The notes: generated by a model not told the origin, from the letters alone. Positions 53,130-61,906 are shown, counted from the stretch's first letter. The stretch is DNA of 64,000 nucleotides from Sporosarcina cascadiensis (GCF_009650995.1 NZ_WHVV01000012.1:38495-102494), one strand, 5' to 3'. Program-made: numbers and translations.

Positions 53130-53915
53130 ATGACAATTAACAGAATCACGCCTGAAGAATTATACAGTAAAATGAATGCGCAAGAAGAGCTTGTACTGGT
53201 GGATGTGCGCGCTGCAGAAAAATATAATGATTTTCACATTTCGGGATCAAGCATAAAAGGAATGAATATCCCTAAAACAGAAATTTTCAAGATAGAAGAC
53301 GGGACAGAACATAATATTTCCGAAATGCCTCGGAATAAAGAGCTGATTATAACCTGTACCACCGGCAATTCAGCAGCAAAGTGTGCCAGCATCCTTTCTG
53401 AAAAAGAATATGATGTGGTCTTGCTGGAAGGCGGAATTACTGCATGGCAGGAATATTTGAGCAATGAATCGGTCGTTCGAATGTGGGAGAAATTCAAAGC
53501 TGGCAATCCCGAGGCACCAGGGAGTTACGAAGCGTGGGCTTTCGGAGATTCAAAAGAGATGGCAGATGAGCTGGCGGAGCTGGTATTGACAGGTAAAAAG
53601 ACAGGTACCGCTTCGAATTATCTGTTGTATGAACTGGAAAACGAGCCGCTGGCGCATGTCGGTCTGCACAATATTATTCTGAACGGGGAAGGACAGGCAG
53701 TCGCTGTGGTCGTAACGACATCAGTTGAAGTGATTCCGTTTGATGAAGTGACGGAGGAGCATGCGCATTCGGAAGGGGAAGGCGATTGTTCATTGCGTTA
53801 CTGGAGGGAAGTCCATCAAGATTTCTTTGAAAGAGAACTGAAAAGTGTCAACGGGGAATTTCATGACAATATTCCTGTGGTCTGTGAGAGATTCAAATTG
53901 GTTTATCAAAATTAG
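53130..53915 (+). CDS. Rhodanese-ASCH domain fusion protein
   Basis: A 261-residue protein with two domains. Residues 1-112 are a rhodanese domain (VDVRAAEKYNDFHISGS; active-site loop CTTGNSA with Cys76). Residues about 118-261 are an ASCH domain (MWEKFKAGNPEAPGSYEAWAFGD..., GEGDCSLRYWREVHQDFF), a beta-barrel related to PUA that binds RNA or modified nucleosides. ASCH proteins of this type normally stand alone at about 145 residues, so this is a fusion. A link between sulphur transfer and nucleoside or RNA handling can be guessed. GCGGGGAG precedes the ATG. Confidence 0.82.
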   Translation: MTINRITPEELYSKMNAQEELVLVDVRAAEKYNDFHISGSSIKGMNIPKTEIFKIEDGTEHNISEMPRNKELIITCTTGNSAAKCASILSEKEYDVVLLEGGITAWQEYLSNESVVRMWEKFKAGNPEAPGSYEAWAFGDSKEMADELAELVLTGKKTGTASNYLLYELENEPLAHVGLHNIILNGEGQAVAVVVTTSVEVIPFDEVTEEHAHSEGEGDCSLRYWREVHQDFFERELKSVNGEFHDNIPVVCERFKLVYQN

Positions 53916-53938
53916 TCTAGTGGAAGGGGCGTGAAGCA

Positions 53939-54127
53939 ATGAACGGCAAACGGTTTGAAGTGGTAGAAAAACAAGGAAAGCTGGAAGTGTTTCAAGTTAT
54001 CAGGGATAATCAGACCGGCGTTCTATATATGTCTCACAGCGCAGGATATGGACTCGGGCTGACTGCCCTGGTCGATCAGGAAGGGAAACCATTGCTGGAC
54101 GATGAATATATAGAATCGAAATTGTGA
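53939..54127 (+). CDS. DUF6440-like small protein
   Basis: A 62-residue protein of the pattern KRFEVVEKQG...VIRDNQTGVLYMSHSAGYGLGLTALVDQEGKPLL. This agrees with the small DUF6440 family, to my recollection, which is often encoded in Firmicutes and has no known function. GGAAGGGG lies upstream. It is 23 bases after the rhodanese-ASCH gene and probably on the same transcript. Confidence 0.7.
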   Translation: MNGKRFEVVEKQGKLEVFQVIRDNQTGVLYMSHSAGYGLGLTALVDQEGKPLLDDEYIESKL

Positions 54128-54139
54128 GTAGGAAAGACG

Positions 54140-54171
54140 GATGCCGGTTCATTTTAAGGGAGACCGGCATC
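54140..54171 (+). terminator. Terminator-like hairpin after DUF6440 gene
   Basis: GATGCCGGT / ACCGGCATC, 9 bp with a 14-base loop; the following T run is weak (GCTTCATTT). Confidence 0.5.
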
Positions 54172-54238
54172 GCTTCATTTATACAAAATGTAGCGCAGCC
54201 GATAGTATTCACGGCAGAAATTAGGGAGGCTGTATAGT

Positions 54239-54325
54239 ATGGCTGCTATAGGGCAGATCGGACATGGCGTGGCGGAATGGAATGATCTTGGTAAGGCGCA
54301 TGGTAAATCATATGCCTGTTATTAA
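54239..54325 (+). CDS. Possible 28-codon ORF, perhaps a gene remnant
   Basis: TTAGGGAGG lies 9 bases before an ATG opening 28 codons (MAAIGQIGHGVAEWND...), ending at TAA inside the next gene. The ribosome site is better than that of the SRPBCC gene it overlaps. It may be a leader ORF or the 5' end of a gene broken by frameshift. No family recognised. Confidence 0.3.
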   Translation: MAAIGQIGHGVAEWNDLGKAHGKSYACY

Positions 54326-54767
54326 GCATAAGCAATTTATCCACGCCCCAATAGAATTATGTTTTGACCTTGCAAGAAACGTAGATGTACATATGGAAAC
54401 TACTGCTGAAACTAAAGAAAAAGCAATTGGCGGAGTTACGAAAGGGCTGCTAGAAAAGGGAGATATCGTCACGTGGGAAGCTACTCACTTTGGTATTAAA
54501 CAAAGGTTAACAGCAAAAGTCATTCATATGGAAAAACACACAGTTTTTGTTGATGTTATGGTAAAAGGTGCTTTTAAATGCTTTACACATACCCATCAAT
54601 TTGAGGAAAAGAAAGACGGGACAGTAATGATTGATATATTTGATTACAAGTCTCCATTTGGACCAATTGGATTTATCGCAGATAAGTTATTTTTGGAAAA
54701 GTATATGAGAGACTTTATAATCTCCCGTGGTAAAGAATTGACAAGAATTGCGGAGAGCGCTAATTAG
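54300..54767 (+). CDS. SRPBCC-family ligand-binding protein
   Basis: A protein of about 155 residues with the START/Bet v1-like fold. It begins with the family's first strand IKHKQFIHAPIELCFDLARNVDVHMETTAE and ends with a long C-terminal helix (FLEKYMRDFIISRGKELTRIAE). Such proteins bind hydrophobic ligands; cyclase/dehydrase and coenzyme Q-binding relatives are known. The start is unsure: ATG 54300 follows GGTAAGG closely, and ATG 54312 and 54264 are also possible. Confidence 0.75.
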   Translation: MVNHMPVIKHKQFIHAPIELCFDLARNVDVHMETTAETKEKAIGGVTKGLLEKGDIVTWEATHFGIKQRLTAKVIHMEKHTVFVDVMVKGAFKCFTHTHQFEEKKDGTVMIDIFDYKSPFGPIGFIADKLFLEKYMRDFIISRGKELTRIAESAN

Positions 54768-54943
54768 TTTGTTCAATTACGAGCGTGAAAAGGAATAGGT
54801 TCTATGCTGTAATTGAGTGAAATTACTGGAGTTTTTTTGAGGTGGAAAAAGTGTTCAAATTACTGCTGAAACGATGTAAATATAGATTCATTTTTTCTGT
54901 TTTAGCGTAATTTTGAAAGTGCTTTGAAAAGGTGGCGTTCAGT

Positions 54944-55849
54944 TTGAATTTACAACAATTAAAGTATGTATTGGAAGTAGCGAGTAAGGGATCGATAAAT
55001 GAAGCGGCAAAAAGTTTATACATCTCCCAACCAAGATTATCGAAAGCGATTAATGAATTAGAAAAGGAAATTAAAATTCCTCTATTCATTCGAACGAATA
55101 GAGGAGTTACTGTTACTAATAAAGGTTCGGAATTTCTAGGTTATGCCAGACAGGTATTACAACAGTTTAATATGCTTGAAGAAAAATATTTAAGTGAAGA
55201 ACCAGCTAAGCAGCACTTTTGTGTTTCAACCCAGCATTATACTTTTGCAGCCAATGCTTTTGTGGAACTTGTAAAAGAATTTGGGGCTTCTGAATATGAG
55301 TTTATACTTCGAGAATCGAAAACTTATGAAATTATTGAAGATGTGAAAAATCTACGAAGTGAGTTAGGAATAATCTATTTAAGTAATTATAATGAATCTG
55401 TATTATTAAAACTGTTAAAAGAAAGAAACTTAACCTTTTCAGAACTATTTACTGCAAAACCATATGTATTTATAAGTAAAAGACATTCATTGTCCAACAA
55501 AGAATCGATTAATTTGGATGAGTTAGATGAATACCCATGCCTTTCTTTTGAACAAGGAGAATACAATTCCTTTTACTTTTCAGAAGAAATTTTAAGTACA
55601 AGAAGTGTGAAGAAAAGCATCAAAGTAAGTGATAGGGCAGCTATTGTAAATTTTATGATTGGTCTCGACGGTTACACCATTTCTTCGGGAGTTTTTCCTA
55701 AGTATCTTCATGGGGATGATATTATTGCTGTTCCCCTTAATGTAGATGAACTTATACGTGTAGGAATAATACAGCATAGAGATGTCACGTTATCGCGACT
55801 TGGTGAAATATATGTGGACGCATTAAAAAAGGTTGAACAGGAATTATAA
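54944..55849 (+). CDS. LysR-family regulator next to LysE-type exporter
   Basis: A 301-residue LysR regulator. The winged HTH is at about residues 3-60 (GSINEAAKSLYISQPRLSKAINELEKEIKIPLF), followed by a two-lobed effector domain. The TTG at 54944 is chosen because AAAAGGTGG ends about 9 bases before it; GTG 54932 sits right on that site. It precedes a LysE exporter gene with a T-N11-A palindrome between them, so it probably activates that gene. It is AT-richer than its neighbours. Confidence 0.88.
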   Translation: MNLQQLKYVLEVASKGSINEAAKSLYISQPRLSKAINELEKEIKIPLFIRTNRGVTVTNKGSEFLGYARQVLQQFNMLEEKYLSEEPAKQHFCVSTQHYTFAANAFVELVKEFGASEYEFILRESKTYEIIEDVKNLRSELGIIYLSNYNESVLLKLLKERNLTFSELFTAKPYVFISKRHSLSNKESINLDELDEYPCLSFEQGEYNSFYFSEEILSTRSVKKSIKVSDRAAIVNFMIGLDGYTISSGVFPKYLHGDDIIAVPLNVDELIRVGIIQHRDVTLSRLGEIYVDALKKVEQEL

Positions 55850-55878
55850 ATGAAAATTTGTTTTCCCATTCAGTTTGC

Positions 55879-55895
55879 TATAACTTTTAGTTATA
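55879..55895. promoter_or_regulatory. LysR-type operator before the exporter gene
   Basis: TATAACT-TTT-AGTTATA, a perfect 7-3-7 inverted repeat containing the T-N11-A motif of LysR sites. A second inverted repeat, GATATGGC / GCTATATC, follows at about 55900-55928. Confidence 0.5.
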
Positions 55896-55986
55896 TCAGG
55901 ATATGGCTTTTAAGTATTATGCTATATCAGCGAAACTCCCTTATAATTATGGATGTTGATGATTTATATTGGAGAGTGAATGTTGT

Positions 55987-56574
55987 ATGGGAATTCAAGT
56001 ATTGTTTTCATTTGTTATCTACGCACTAATAAATGCTTTTACACCGGGTCCGGGTAATATTCTGGCATTAAATACGATGACGAATTATGGATGGAAAAAA
56101 GGAAAGCCTTTATACTTCGGGATCTTTGTCGGTTATTTTTTTGTACAAGCGTTATGTGCCTTCTTTATTTTTGGATTAGACAACTTAATAAATCCAATTA
56201 TGAAAGTACTTACATATGCGGGAGTTATTTATATTTTATGGCTTGCCTATGGGGTTGCAATCAGTAAGCCTGACAATAAAAAGTCTGACAAACAGCCCTC
56301 TTTTTGGATTGGCTTTGTCCTGCAAATTGTTAATGTAAAAATATTTTTATTTGGAATTACCGCATTAACAGGATATATTACACCTTATTACTCATCACTG
56401 GGGACGCTTTTATTCTTTGAAATGATTATTGCGACAGTAGGTACGATTGCTACCCTGACTTGGATATTTTTCGGCGGGTTATTACAAAAGACATATTTCA
56501 AACATTATCGAGTAATAAATATTATATTGGCGTTATTACTTTTGCAATGTGCGGTTGCACTTTTATTACTGTGA
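55987..56574 (+). CDS. LysE/RhtB-family amino acid exporter
   Basis: A 195-residue membrane protein with six helices. The family signature FTPGPGNILALNT is near the N-terminus, and PSFWIGFVLQIVNVKIFLFGITAL is the second conserved block. It likely exports an amino acid or derivative out of the cell. The ATG at 55987 has GGAGAG 10 bases upstream; the open frame begins at a TTG six codons earlier. Confidence 0.87.
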   Translation: MGIQVLFSFVIYALINAFTPGPGNILALNTMTNYGWKKGKPLYFGIFVGYFFVQALCAFFIFGLDNLINPIMKVLTYAGVIYILWLAYGVAISKPDNKKSDKQPSFWIGFVLQIVNVKIFLFGITALTGYITPYYSSLGTLLFFEMIIATVGTIATLTWIFFGGLLQKTYFKHYRVINIILALLLLQCAVALLLL

Positions 56575-57009
56575 CGGGTTGCGTTAATCTAAACGGGATT
56601 GACACATATTTGTTGAAGTCTTTAAATTAATGAGGACAATAAGTGAAAGAACATTAAAATTGGAACAAGACTATCTTGAAATTGGGTCTTCCGTAATCGG
56701 GCCGGTTTTAGGAATAAAGAGATACGGCCAATCGAACTCTTTACAGTTCGGATTGCTTAAACTATGTGGAAATAGTTCTGATAAGTAAATGTAATCACAG
56801 TCATTTGTAAAACAAATACTGCAAATTTTTTATTTGGAAATAGGACAAATAAAAACGCACAGGCTCAAAAGTCTGCGCGTTTTTCTGTCTTTTTTTGTTT
56901 TCAATCCGTTTTCTGAATAACATGCTGAATTGCTTGTTATTTCACGGGATGCCAGCAGTTTTTTCCCGTCAACCGAACTCTGTTCTTCAATCAGGCTAAC
57001 TTCAACTGC
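56575..57009. other. 435-base region without a clear gene
   Basis: A 52-codon frame opens at ATG 56630 and runs to 56788 but has no ribosome site. The region ends with a hairpin terminator and then the 3' end of the phosphoribosyltransferase gene. I see no other feature. Confidence 0.5.
56851..56886. terminator. Bidirectional terminator 3' of phosphoribosyltransferase gene
   Basis: AAAAACGCACAG pairs with CTGCGCGTTTTT (one mismatch) over a 10-base loop, with T on one side and A on the other. Confidence 0.7.
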
Positions 57010-57564
57010 TTACTTTTCAATTGGAAATAACGGCAGCTTCTCAAGGAAGATAATATCTTCACGGTCGGCAGCATCGCCTTCTGCTAAAATAGCAGCTTTT
57101 GCCACGATATTAGCACCCGCACTATCCACGAGTTCTGCAAGGGCGCGCAGGGATTCACCTGAGCTGATTACGTCGTCAATCAATGCGACGCGTTTTCCTT
57201 TAATGAATTCCGCGTCGAGTCGGTCAAGGCAAAGAAACTGTTCTTTTTGCGTGGTGATGGAATTCACTTTAGTAATCAGCGGGTCTTCCATGTAGGCTTT
57301 AACAGATTTCCTGGCCACGATATAGCGGGGCATGCTCAGATGTTTGGATAACTCATGGACAAAGGGAATCCCTTTTGCTTCCGCTGTAATGAGTACATCA
57401 ACGGCTGGTAACTTTTTTGCCAGTTCAGGCGCTGCCATACATACCATCTCTGTATCGCCCAGAAGAACAAAGCTCGCGATGCTCAGTGAATCGGAAATCG
57501 GTATGATCGGAAGTTCTCTTGTTAACGAAGCCACTTCAAGTGTATAGGTTTTCAATTCATTCAT
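57010..57564 (-). CDS. Purine-type phosphoribosyltransferase
   Basis: A 184-residue PRTase. The PRPP-binding motif VALIDDVISSGESLRAL is at about residues 126-142 and the PPi loop is LITAEAKGIPFV. It differs from standard Xpt and Apt in the loop between them and belongs to the broader adenine-PRT-like group. It is co-transcribed with a purine-type permease behind a guanine-class riboswitch, so salvage of a purine base (guanine, hypoxanthine or xanthine) to its nucleotide is likely. The gap to the permease gene is 6 bases, with GGAGG upstream of the ATG. Confidence 0.82.
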   Translation of the reverse strand: MNELKTYTLEVASLTRELPIIPISDSLSIASFVLLGDTEMVCMAAPELAKKLPAVDVLITAEAKGIPFVHELSKHLSMPRYIVARKSVKAYMEDPLITKVNSITTQKEQFLCLDRLDAEFIKGKRVALIDDVISSGESLRALAELVDSAGANIVAKAAILAEGDAADREDIIFLEKLPLFPIEK

Positions 57565-57570
57565 CCTCCA

Positions 57571-58644
57571 TTAAAATCCAAACAGATTCATTAGAAATTG
57601 TACAATGATTCCGGACAGCATGCCAAGAAACGGATCCGTAATAGCAGTGACGACCATCGTAATGCCGCCGACGATGCCATTTTCAGCGCCTTCACCAGTC
57701 AAAGCCATAATCGCATTTCCCGGTAAAGTGACAATCGCACCGAGTACGAATAAAAAACCGGCAATTGAAGCGCTCGGTACAAACTTTCCGATTTTAGGCA
57801 GCAGCCCTGTAACTAAAACGATGGCCATTAATACCATCATCAAGATGCCCGACCAGACGGCATGCGGGGCGCTGGCTGTAGCGGAAATGACGATCTCAAC
57901 GGGAGCACCGCCAAACAGGGAGGATACCATATCCGCTAAACTGCTGATCATCGTGATGACGTCAACGTTAACATCTGCTCCGGCGATTTCTCCATTAATT
58001 TTACCAAATGCAATATTCGCCCCGATATTCAAGCAAACCATTGCAAGTGCTCCGCGTATAACCGCGGGATTAACCAGCAACTTTTGTAAATGAAATCCTT
58101 CTTTCACTGCAGGACGCTCCGTAATTGCCCGATTCTTTGTCTTCATAAATGCGTAGACGATACTCGATAAGATAACGGATGCAGTAATCGTGTAGACTAA
58201 ATCCTTCGTTGCAAAATAGACGATCAATGCGCTAAACATGGAAGTCAGACCTACGATACGATCTGCTTTTGCCATATCCCAGGCTACTTTAGACAGCATC
58301 AGTCCCACTCCTGCCATCATACCTGTCGTAATGACAGGCCCAATCCAATCAATGACGGATTCCAAAATACCGAAGAGTCCGATCAAAAATAGAATGGCAG
58401 CCCCGAAAAAAATCATGGAGAGGCGCTCTCTCATATTTTTCCCCATCGTACCAGCCAATGTGATGGTTTCTGCTTGGTAGGAAATTACTGCTACATTGCT
58501 TGTAGCTGCATTTCCGAAAGCTCCGACCATAAACGCAAGCGCTGTAGGTATGGATGCAAAGCCGAACGTCAGTGCCAGCAGACCTTGCGGCAAAGCATTC
58601 AATACTCCGCTCAGTGCTGCCAATATATCTTTCCAAATATCCAT
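57571..58644 (-). CDS. Purine/xanthine-type permease (NCS2-like)
   Basis: A 357-residue polytopic protein with about 10-12 helices. It has features of nucleobase transporters: Gly/Ala-rich helices, FGNAATSNVAVISYQAE near the N-terminus and VSSLFGGAPVEIVISATASAPHAVWSG in the middle. It is shorter than typical UraA/PbuX proteins (about 430) and not a close match to them, so it represents a divergent type. The riboswitch in its leader supports a purine substrate. AAGGAG lies before the ATG. Confidence 0.78.
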   Translation of the reverse strand: MDIWKDILAALSGVLNALPQGLLALTFGFASIPTALAFMVGAFGNAATSNVAVISYQAETITLAGTMGKNMRERLSMIFFGAAILFLIGLFGILESVIDWIGPVITTGMMAGVGLMLSKVAWDMAKADRIVGLTSMFSALIVYFATKDLVYTITASVILSSIVYAFMKTKNRAITERPAVKEGFHLQKLLVNPAVIRGALAMVCLNIGANIAFGKINGEIAGADVNVDVITMISSLADMVSSLFGGAPVEIVISATASAPHAVWSGILMMVLMAIVLVTGLLPKIGKFVPSASIAGFLFVLGAIVTLPGNAIMALTGEGAENGIVGGITMVVTAITDPFLGMLSGIIVQFLMNLFGF

Positions 58645-58717
58645 CTTGTTCTCCTTTTCCTACGCCGCCGTATACGGAAACAACAAAATAGACAAGATCC
58701 ACAACTAAAATAAGATA

Positions 58718-58746
58718 GGGGCATCCCAAATAAATTGGAATGCCCC
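58718..58746 (-). terminator. Riboswitch terminator hairpin (read on minus strand)
   Basis: On the minus strand GGGGCATTCCA pairs with TGGGATGCCCC across a short AT loop, followed by a T-rich but interrupted tail. It lies between the purine aptamer and the permease start, where an expression-platform terminator is expected. Confidence 0.7.
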
Positions 58747-58764
58747 CATGTAAATAAAAGAAAT

Positions 58765-58842
58765 GTACCAGCCATAGTAGAACAATTAAGGTTGTTCCGT
58801 AGAGACTCCCGAACCAGATTATCAGGATTATACAGGGGTAAT
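58765..58842 (-). ncRNA. Purine riboswitch, guanine class
   Basis: On the minus strand the aptamer core is intact: TATAATC (J1/2), P2 CCTGA..TTCGGG with loop GG, J2/3 AGTCTCTAC, P3 GAACAA / TTGTTC with a loop CC that can pair with the P2-loop GG, and J3/1 TACTATGG. The base corresponding to C74 of the B. subtilis xpt aptamer is C, giving guanine/hypoxanthine rather than adenine specificity. P1 is short, with an internal loop. Bound ligand should favour the terminator and shut off permease and PRTase genes. Confidence 0.88.
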
Positions 58843-58916
58843 GGAATATTGTTTTCGACTATAAAAATAGCATACTGAGCGTCTTCGCACAAGTGAAAAA
58901 AATGTGAATTTAAAAA

Positions 58917-59621
58917 TCAAGAGTCTATCTTAATAGGCTCGATTCCTTCTTTTTCTTCTGCTGTCAGGTTCTTCTTTTCAAGAAAGATCCATTTTTGCAG
59001 CGGTTCTTGAAAACGAGGCATCAATCTTCCGAGAATTTTCCCGATAAAATAGGCTGCAGCTATCGTACCGATCCCAATAGAACCAAACGATCGAATAAAA
59101 ATTAAGCAGACGACACCCGCAATGACAACATTCAGCAAATCGCTGCTGATTTTCGCTTTACTGAATTTCATTTTGAAACGGTCGCTGATAACATATGTCA
59201 GCGCATCGTAAGGCATTAAAGTCAGTTTCGCCGAGAAGTAGAACAGCAAACCTACCGAAATGATATAGAAACTGATTCCCAAAAAAGCAAGTCGTGCCAA
59301 AAGGGTTTCAGGCGCGGGAATTATCTGAACGAAAGCTAATGTTGCGTCCATAAAAAAACCAAATAAAAATACAATGAGTAATTGTACTCCGAACTCCCGT
59401 AACTCGATTCGTTTATTTAGGATAACCTGAAAGATGATAAATAAGATATTTGCCAGTACTGTAGTGATACCAATGGAGAGTCCTGCTGATAATGAAATGG
59501 CATAAGCCAGTGAAGATACAGGAGATACGCCGAGGCTTGCCTGAATGGAAAAGCTCACGCCTAAAGATAATAAAAATAACCCCAATACATATAAGGTAAC
59601 TCGCTTAGTGATAATTTTCAT
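58917..59621 (-). CDS. YczE/YyaS/YitT-family membrane protein
   Basis: A 234-residue protein with five or six helices. The N-terminus (LFLLSLGVSFSIQASLGVSPVSSLAYAIS) and the LTLMPYDALTYVISDRFKMKFSKAKISSDLLNV block match the YczE/DUF161-like membrane family. Function is unknown, though some relatives act as transporters. Divergent from a LysR gene that may regulate it. Confidence 0.8.
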   Translation of the reverse strand: MKIITKRVTLYVLGLFLLSLGVSFSIQASLGVSPVSSLAYAISLSAGLSIGITTVLANILFIIFQVILNKRIELREFGVQLLIVFLFGFFMDATLAFVQIIPAPETLLARLAFLGISFYIISVGLLFYFSAKLTLMPYDALTYVISDRFKMKFSKAKISSDLLNVVIAGVVCLIFIRSFGSIGIGTIAAAYFIGKILGRLMPRFQEPLQKWIFLEKKNLTAEEKEGIEPIKIDS

Positions 59622-59744
59622 AAAATGGGTTAAAACCTCTGCTTTCGTAAACTGTATAGACTCATTTTATCATGGAAACAATGATATGAATAATATATAA
59701 TAAATAGTAACGACATATGAATAAGATATGATGGAGTGATGACC

Positions 59745-60647
59745 ATGGATATTAGACAGCTTCATTATTTTAGGGAAATCGTAAATCAGGAAAGTATTTC
59801 AAAAGCTGCAGAAGTTCTTCACATAGCGCAGCCGCCTCTCAGTCAGCAATTGAAGAAACTGGAGACGGAACTGGGGACTGTATTGATCCACCGCTACCGT
59901 CAAAAATGGGAGCTCACTGAAACTGGAGAAGTGCTCTTTCAATATGCAGAAAGACTGCTGTCCACTATGGAAGATATTAAGCAGCAAATCGAAGAAATTG
60001 AACAAGGCAGTGCCGGTACTCTTAAGATTGGCGTTTCGTCGGCTTGTTTGAGCTTGCTCGTTGACTATGTCAGCATGTACCGGGAGAAATTTCCGAATGT
60101 TAAAATCAGTATTGAGAAGGGTAATTCAGAAGAACTGCTGAGAAAACTGAATCGAAAAGAAATTGAAATTGCCCTATTGCTTCGTTTAGACCACAGTGAA
60201 GATTATTTTGTGAAGGCATTGGAAAAACAGGAATATGTAGTCGTCAGTCCGCGCGAGTGGGGAAATGTGTTCTCATCCGATCAAGTGACATTTAAGGAAA
60301 TCGCGAACCATCCATTTATTATGCTTGGCGCAATGGAAGGGCATTCGTATTATGAGAACATTCTAAGGGCCTTTGACGCAGAGGATGTGACACCTGAGAT
60401 CGTGCTTGAAAGTAAGGATTTGACGACCGTAATTGCAATGGTAAGTAAGGGGCTGGGTCTGTCCATTATTCCGAGAGTAGCATACGCGGTGCCGATGGAA
60501 CAAGTGAAAATTTATGAATTAAAACAGTTTGATTTCCATGTGGAGCCCGTTTTGATCAAAACAAAAGACGAAAGGGTTTCAAAAGCCGCTTCGCAATTCT
60601 GGGAATTGGTGGATTTGTTAGCTGATGAGAAAGGACAAAAAAATTGA
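59745..60647 (+). CDS. LysR-family regulator, CzcR/CysL-like
   Basis: A 300-residue LysR protein. HTH at residues 3-62 (MDIRQLHYFREIVNQESISKAAEVLHIAQPPLSQQLKKLE); effector domain from about 90. The ATG at 59745 has GGAG 8 bases before it; GTG 59736 and ATG 59739 are possible starts too near the site. It is divergent from the YczE-family gene with about 120 bases between, the usual LysR arrangement for control of the neighbour. Confidence 0.9.
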   Translation: MDIRQLHYFREIVNQESISKAAEVLHIAQPPLSQQLKKLETELGTVLIHRYRQKWELTETGEVLFQYAERLLSTMEDIKQQIEEIEQGSAGTLKIGVSSACLSLLVDYVSMYREKFPNVKISIEKGNSEELLRKLNRKEIEIALLLRLDHSEDYFVKALEKQEYVVVSPREWGNVFSSDQVTFKEIANHPFIMLGAMEGHSYYENILRAFDAEDVTPEIVLESKDLTTVIAMVSKGLGLSIIPRVAYAVPMEQVKIYELKQFDFHVEPVLIKTKDERVSKAASQFWELVDLLADEKGQKN

Positions 60648-60819
60648 AATAACCGCTGGCTTTTGTGGCATCATAATATCGATATTACAAAAATCTTTTA
60701 ATTATTGAAACATACGTTCCTTTGTGTTAGATTTAATTGAATAATGGGATAATAATGTTTTGTACATGGTTCAACAATATGAGGAAGGTGCAGCTGTGTA
60801 AATGGGTGCCTTATATATC

Positions 60820-61760
60820 ATGGAAAAACCATCCGATTATGCTGAATGAACAGTGGATCAAGATGGTCTATGAAAGAAAGTTATTGGTGAGTTATTCGAA
60901 GACTTTTTACTTTTTATTGCTCCTTGTATGAGCATGTAGACTTTACCAAAAAACCGGATTTTCTTCAGCAAGAATTATTTCAAGAAGTTGTTGATAGGAA
61001 AAAAGGTCGTCGATCAGCAGACCAATTGGTGAAAGTTTATCTCAAAGAGGGAGGAGAACAATGGATTCTTATTCATATTGAAGTGCAAGGCGTGAATGAA
61101 GAAGATTTTTCTAAACGTATGTTCCAATACTTCTATCGCATTTTTGATCGATATGAAAAGAAGATTGCGGCCTTGGCTATTATGACTTCTCCTTATAAAA
61201 ATAATTATCCGAAAAGTTTTCAATATGATTTTTTTTGCACAACGCTTAATTATAAGTATACTATTTGTAAAGTATTTGATTATGATGACGATATGCTGCG
61301 TCATTCCGATAGCTTGTTCAGTAAAATTATTTTGGCGGCAAAATACTTGTATAAAACAGATAATGAAGAACAGAAGCGTTATGTTTTTAAAAGCCAGCTC
61401 ATGCGAGAATTAATTCGAAATCAAAGCTATTCTCGTCTTTCAGTACAGGCCGTTTTGCATTTTGTTGATTATTTACTGAAGCTTCCGAAAGAACTCGAGC
61501 AACAGCTATTTCAATCTATTTACCCGCTACTTGGAGAGGAGAGAAAACTTATGGAATTATATAACAAGGACAACGCCTCGCCGACAATATATAATGCCTT
61601 TGATTTGGAGAGGATACAAGGCAGGGAAGAAGGTATACTGGAGGCGCGAAAAAGTATTGCTCGCAATTTGCTGAAGCAAAAATTAGCATTAGAGGCGATT
61701 ATCGCTGCTACTCAGCTGTCGAAAGAAGAAATTGAAGCATTACAAAGCGAATTGCAGTGA
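60820..61760 (+). pseudogene. Decayed Rpn/YhgA-type PD-(D/E)XK nuclease gene
   Basis: From 60924 an open frame of 278 codons encodes most of an Rpn/YhgA-family protein (recombination-promoting nuclease/putative transposase): FLQQELFQEVVDR, WILIHIEVQG with the E-x-Q core, and a C-terminal helical part. The missing N-terminus can be read upstream in another frame, starting at ATG 60820 (MEKPSDYAE), with TGA twice where Trp is expected (60847-60849 and 60871-60873). It then continues KKVIGELFEDFLLFIAP up to about 60925, where a one-base loss shifts to the frame of LYEHVDF. Two nonsense changes and a frameshift make it a pseudogene. Confidence 0.75.
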
Positions 61761-61808
61761 GATAAAGTAAGTAGGCAACCAGTAAATTTTTGTTTCAATA
61801 TATAGACA

Positions 61809-61844
61809 AAGCTAGAGCGCTTACAAATAGTGCTCTAGCTTTTA
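61809..61844 (+). terminator. Terminator after the nuclease pseudogene
   Basis: AAGCTAGAGC / GCTCTAGCTT with a loop of about 13 bases and TTT. Confidence 0.75.
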
Positions 61845-61906
61845 CGTATTCTATAATATGCAAATTTTACTTTTACAAGTAATTGGAAGTTACCTCCCTC
61901 GTTATT

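Noticed and set aside
56630..56788. 52-codon frame after the LysE-type gene
   Set aside because: No ribosome site and no recognisable similarity; may be chance or a remnant.
60820..60925. TGA read as tryptophan (recoding) in the nuclease gene
   Set aside because: All other genes end normally at TGA and use TGG for Trp; a frameshift in the same stretch points to decay instead.
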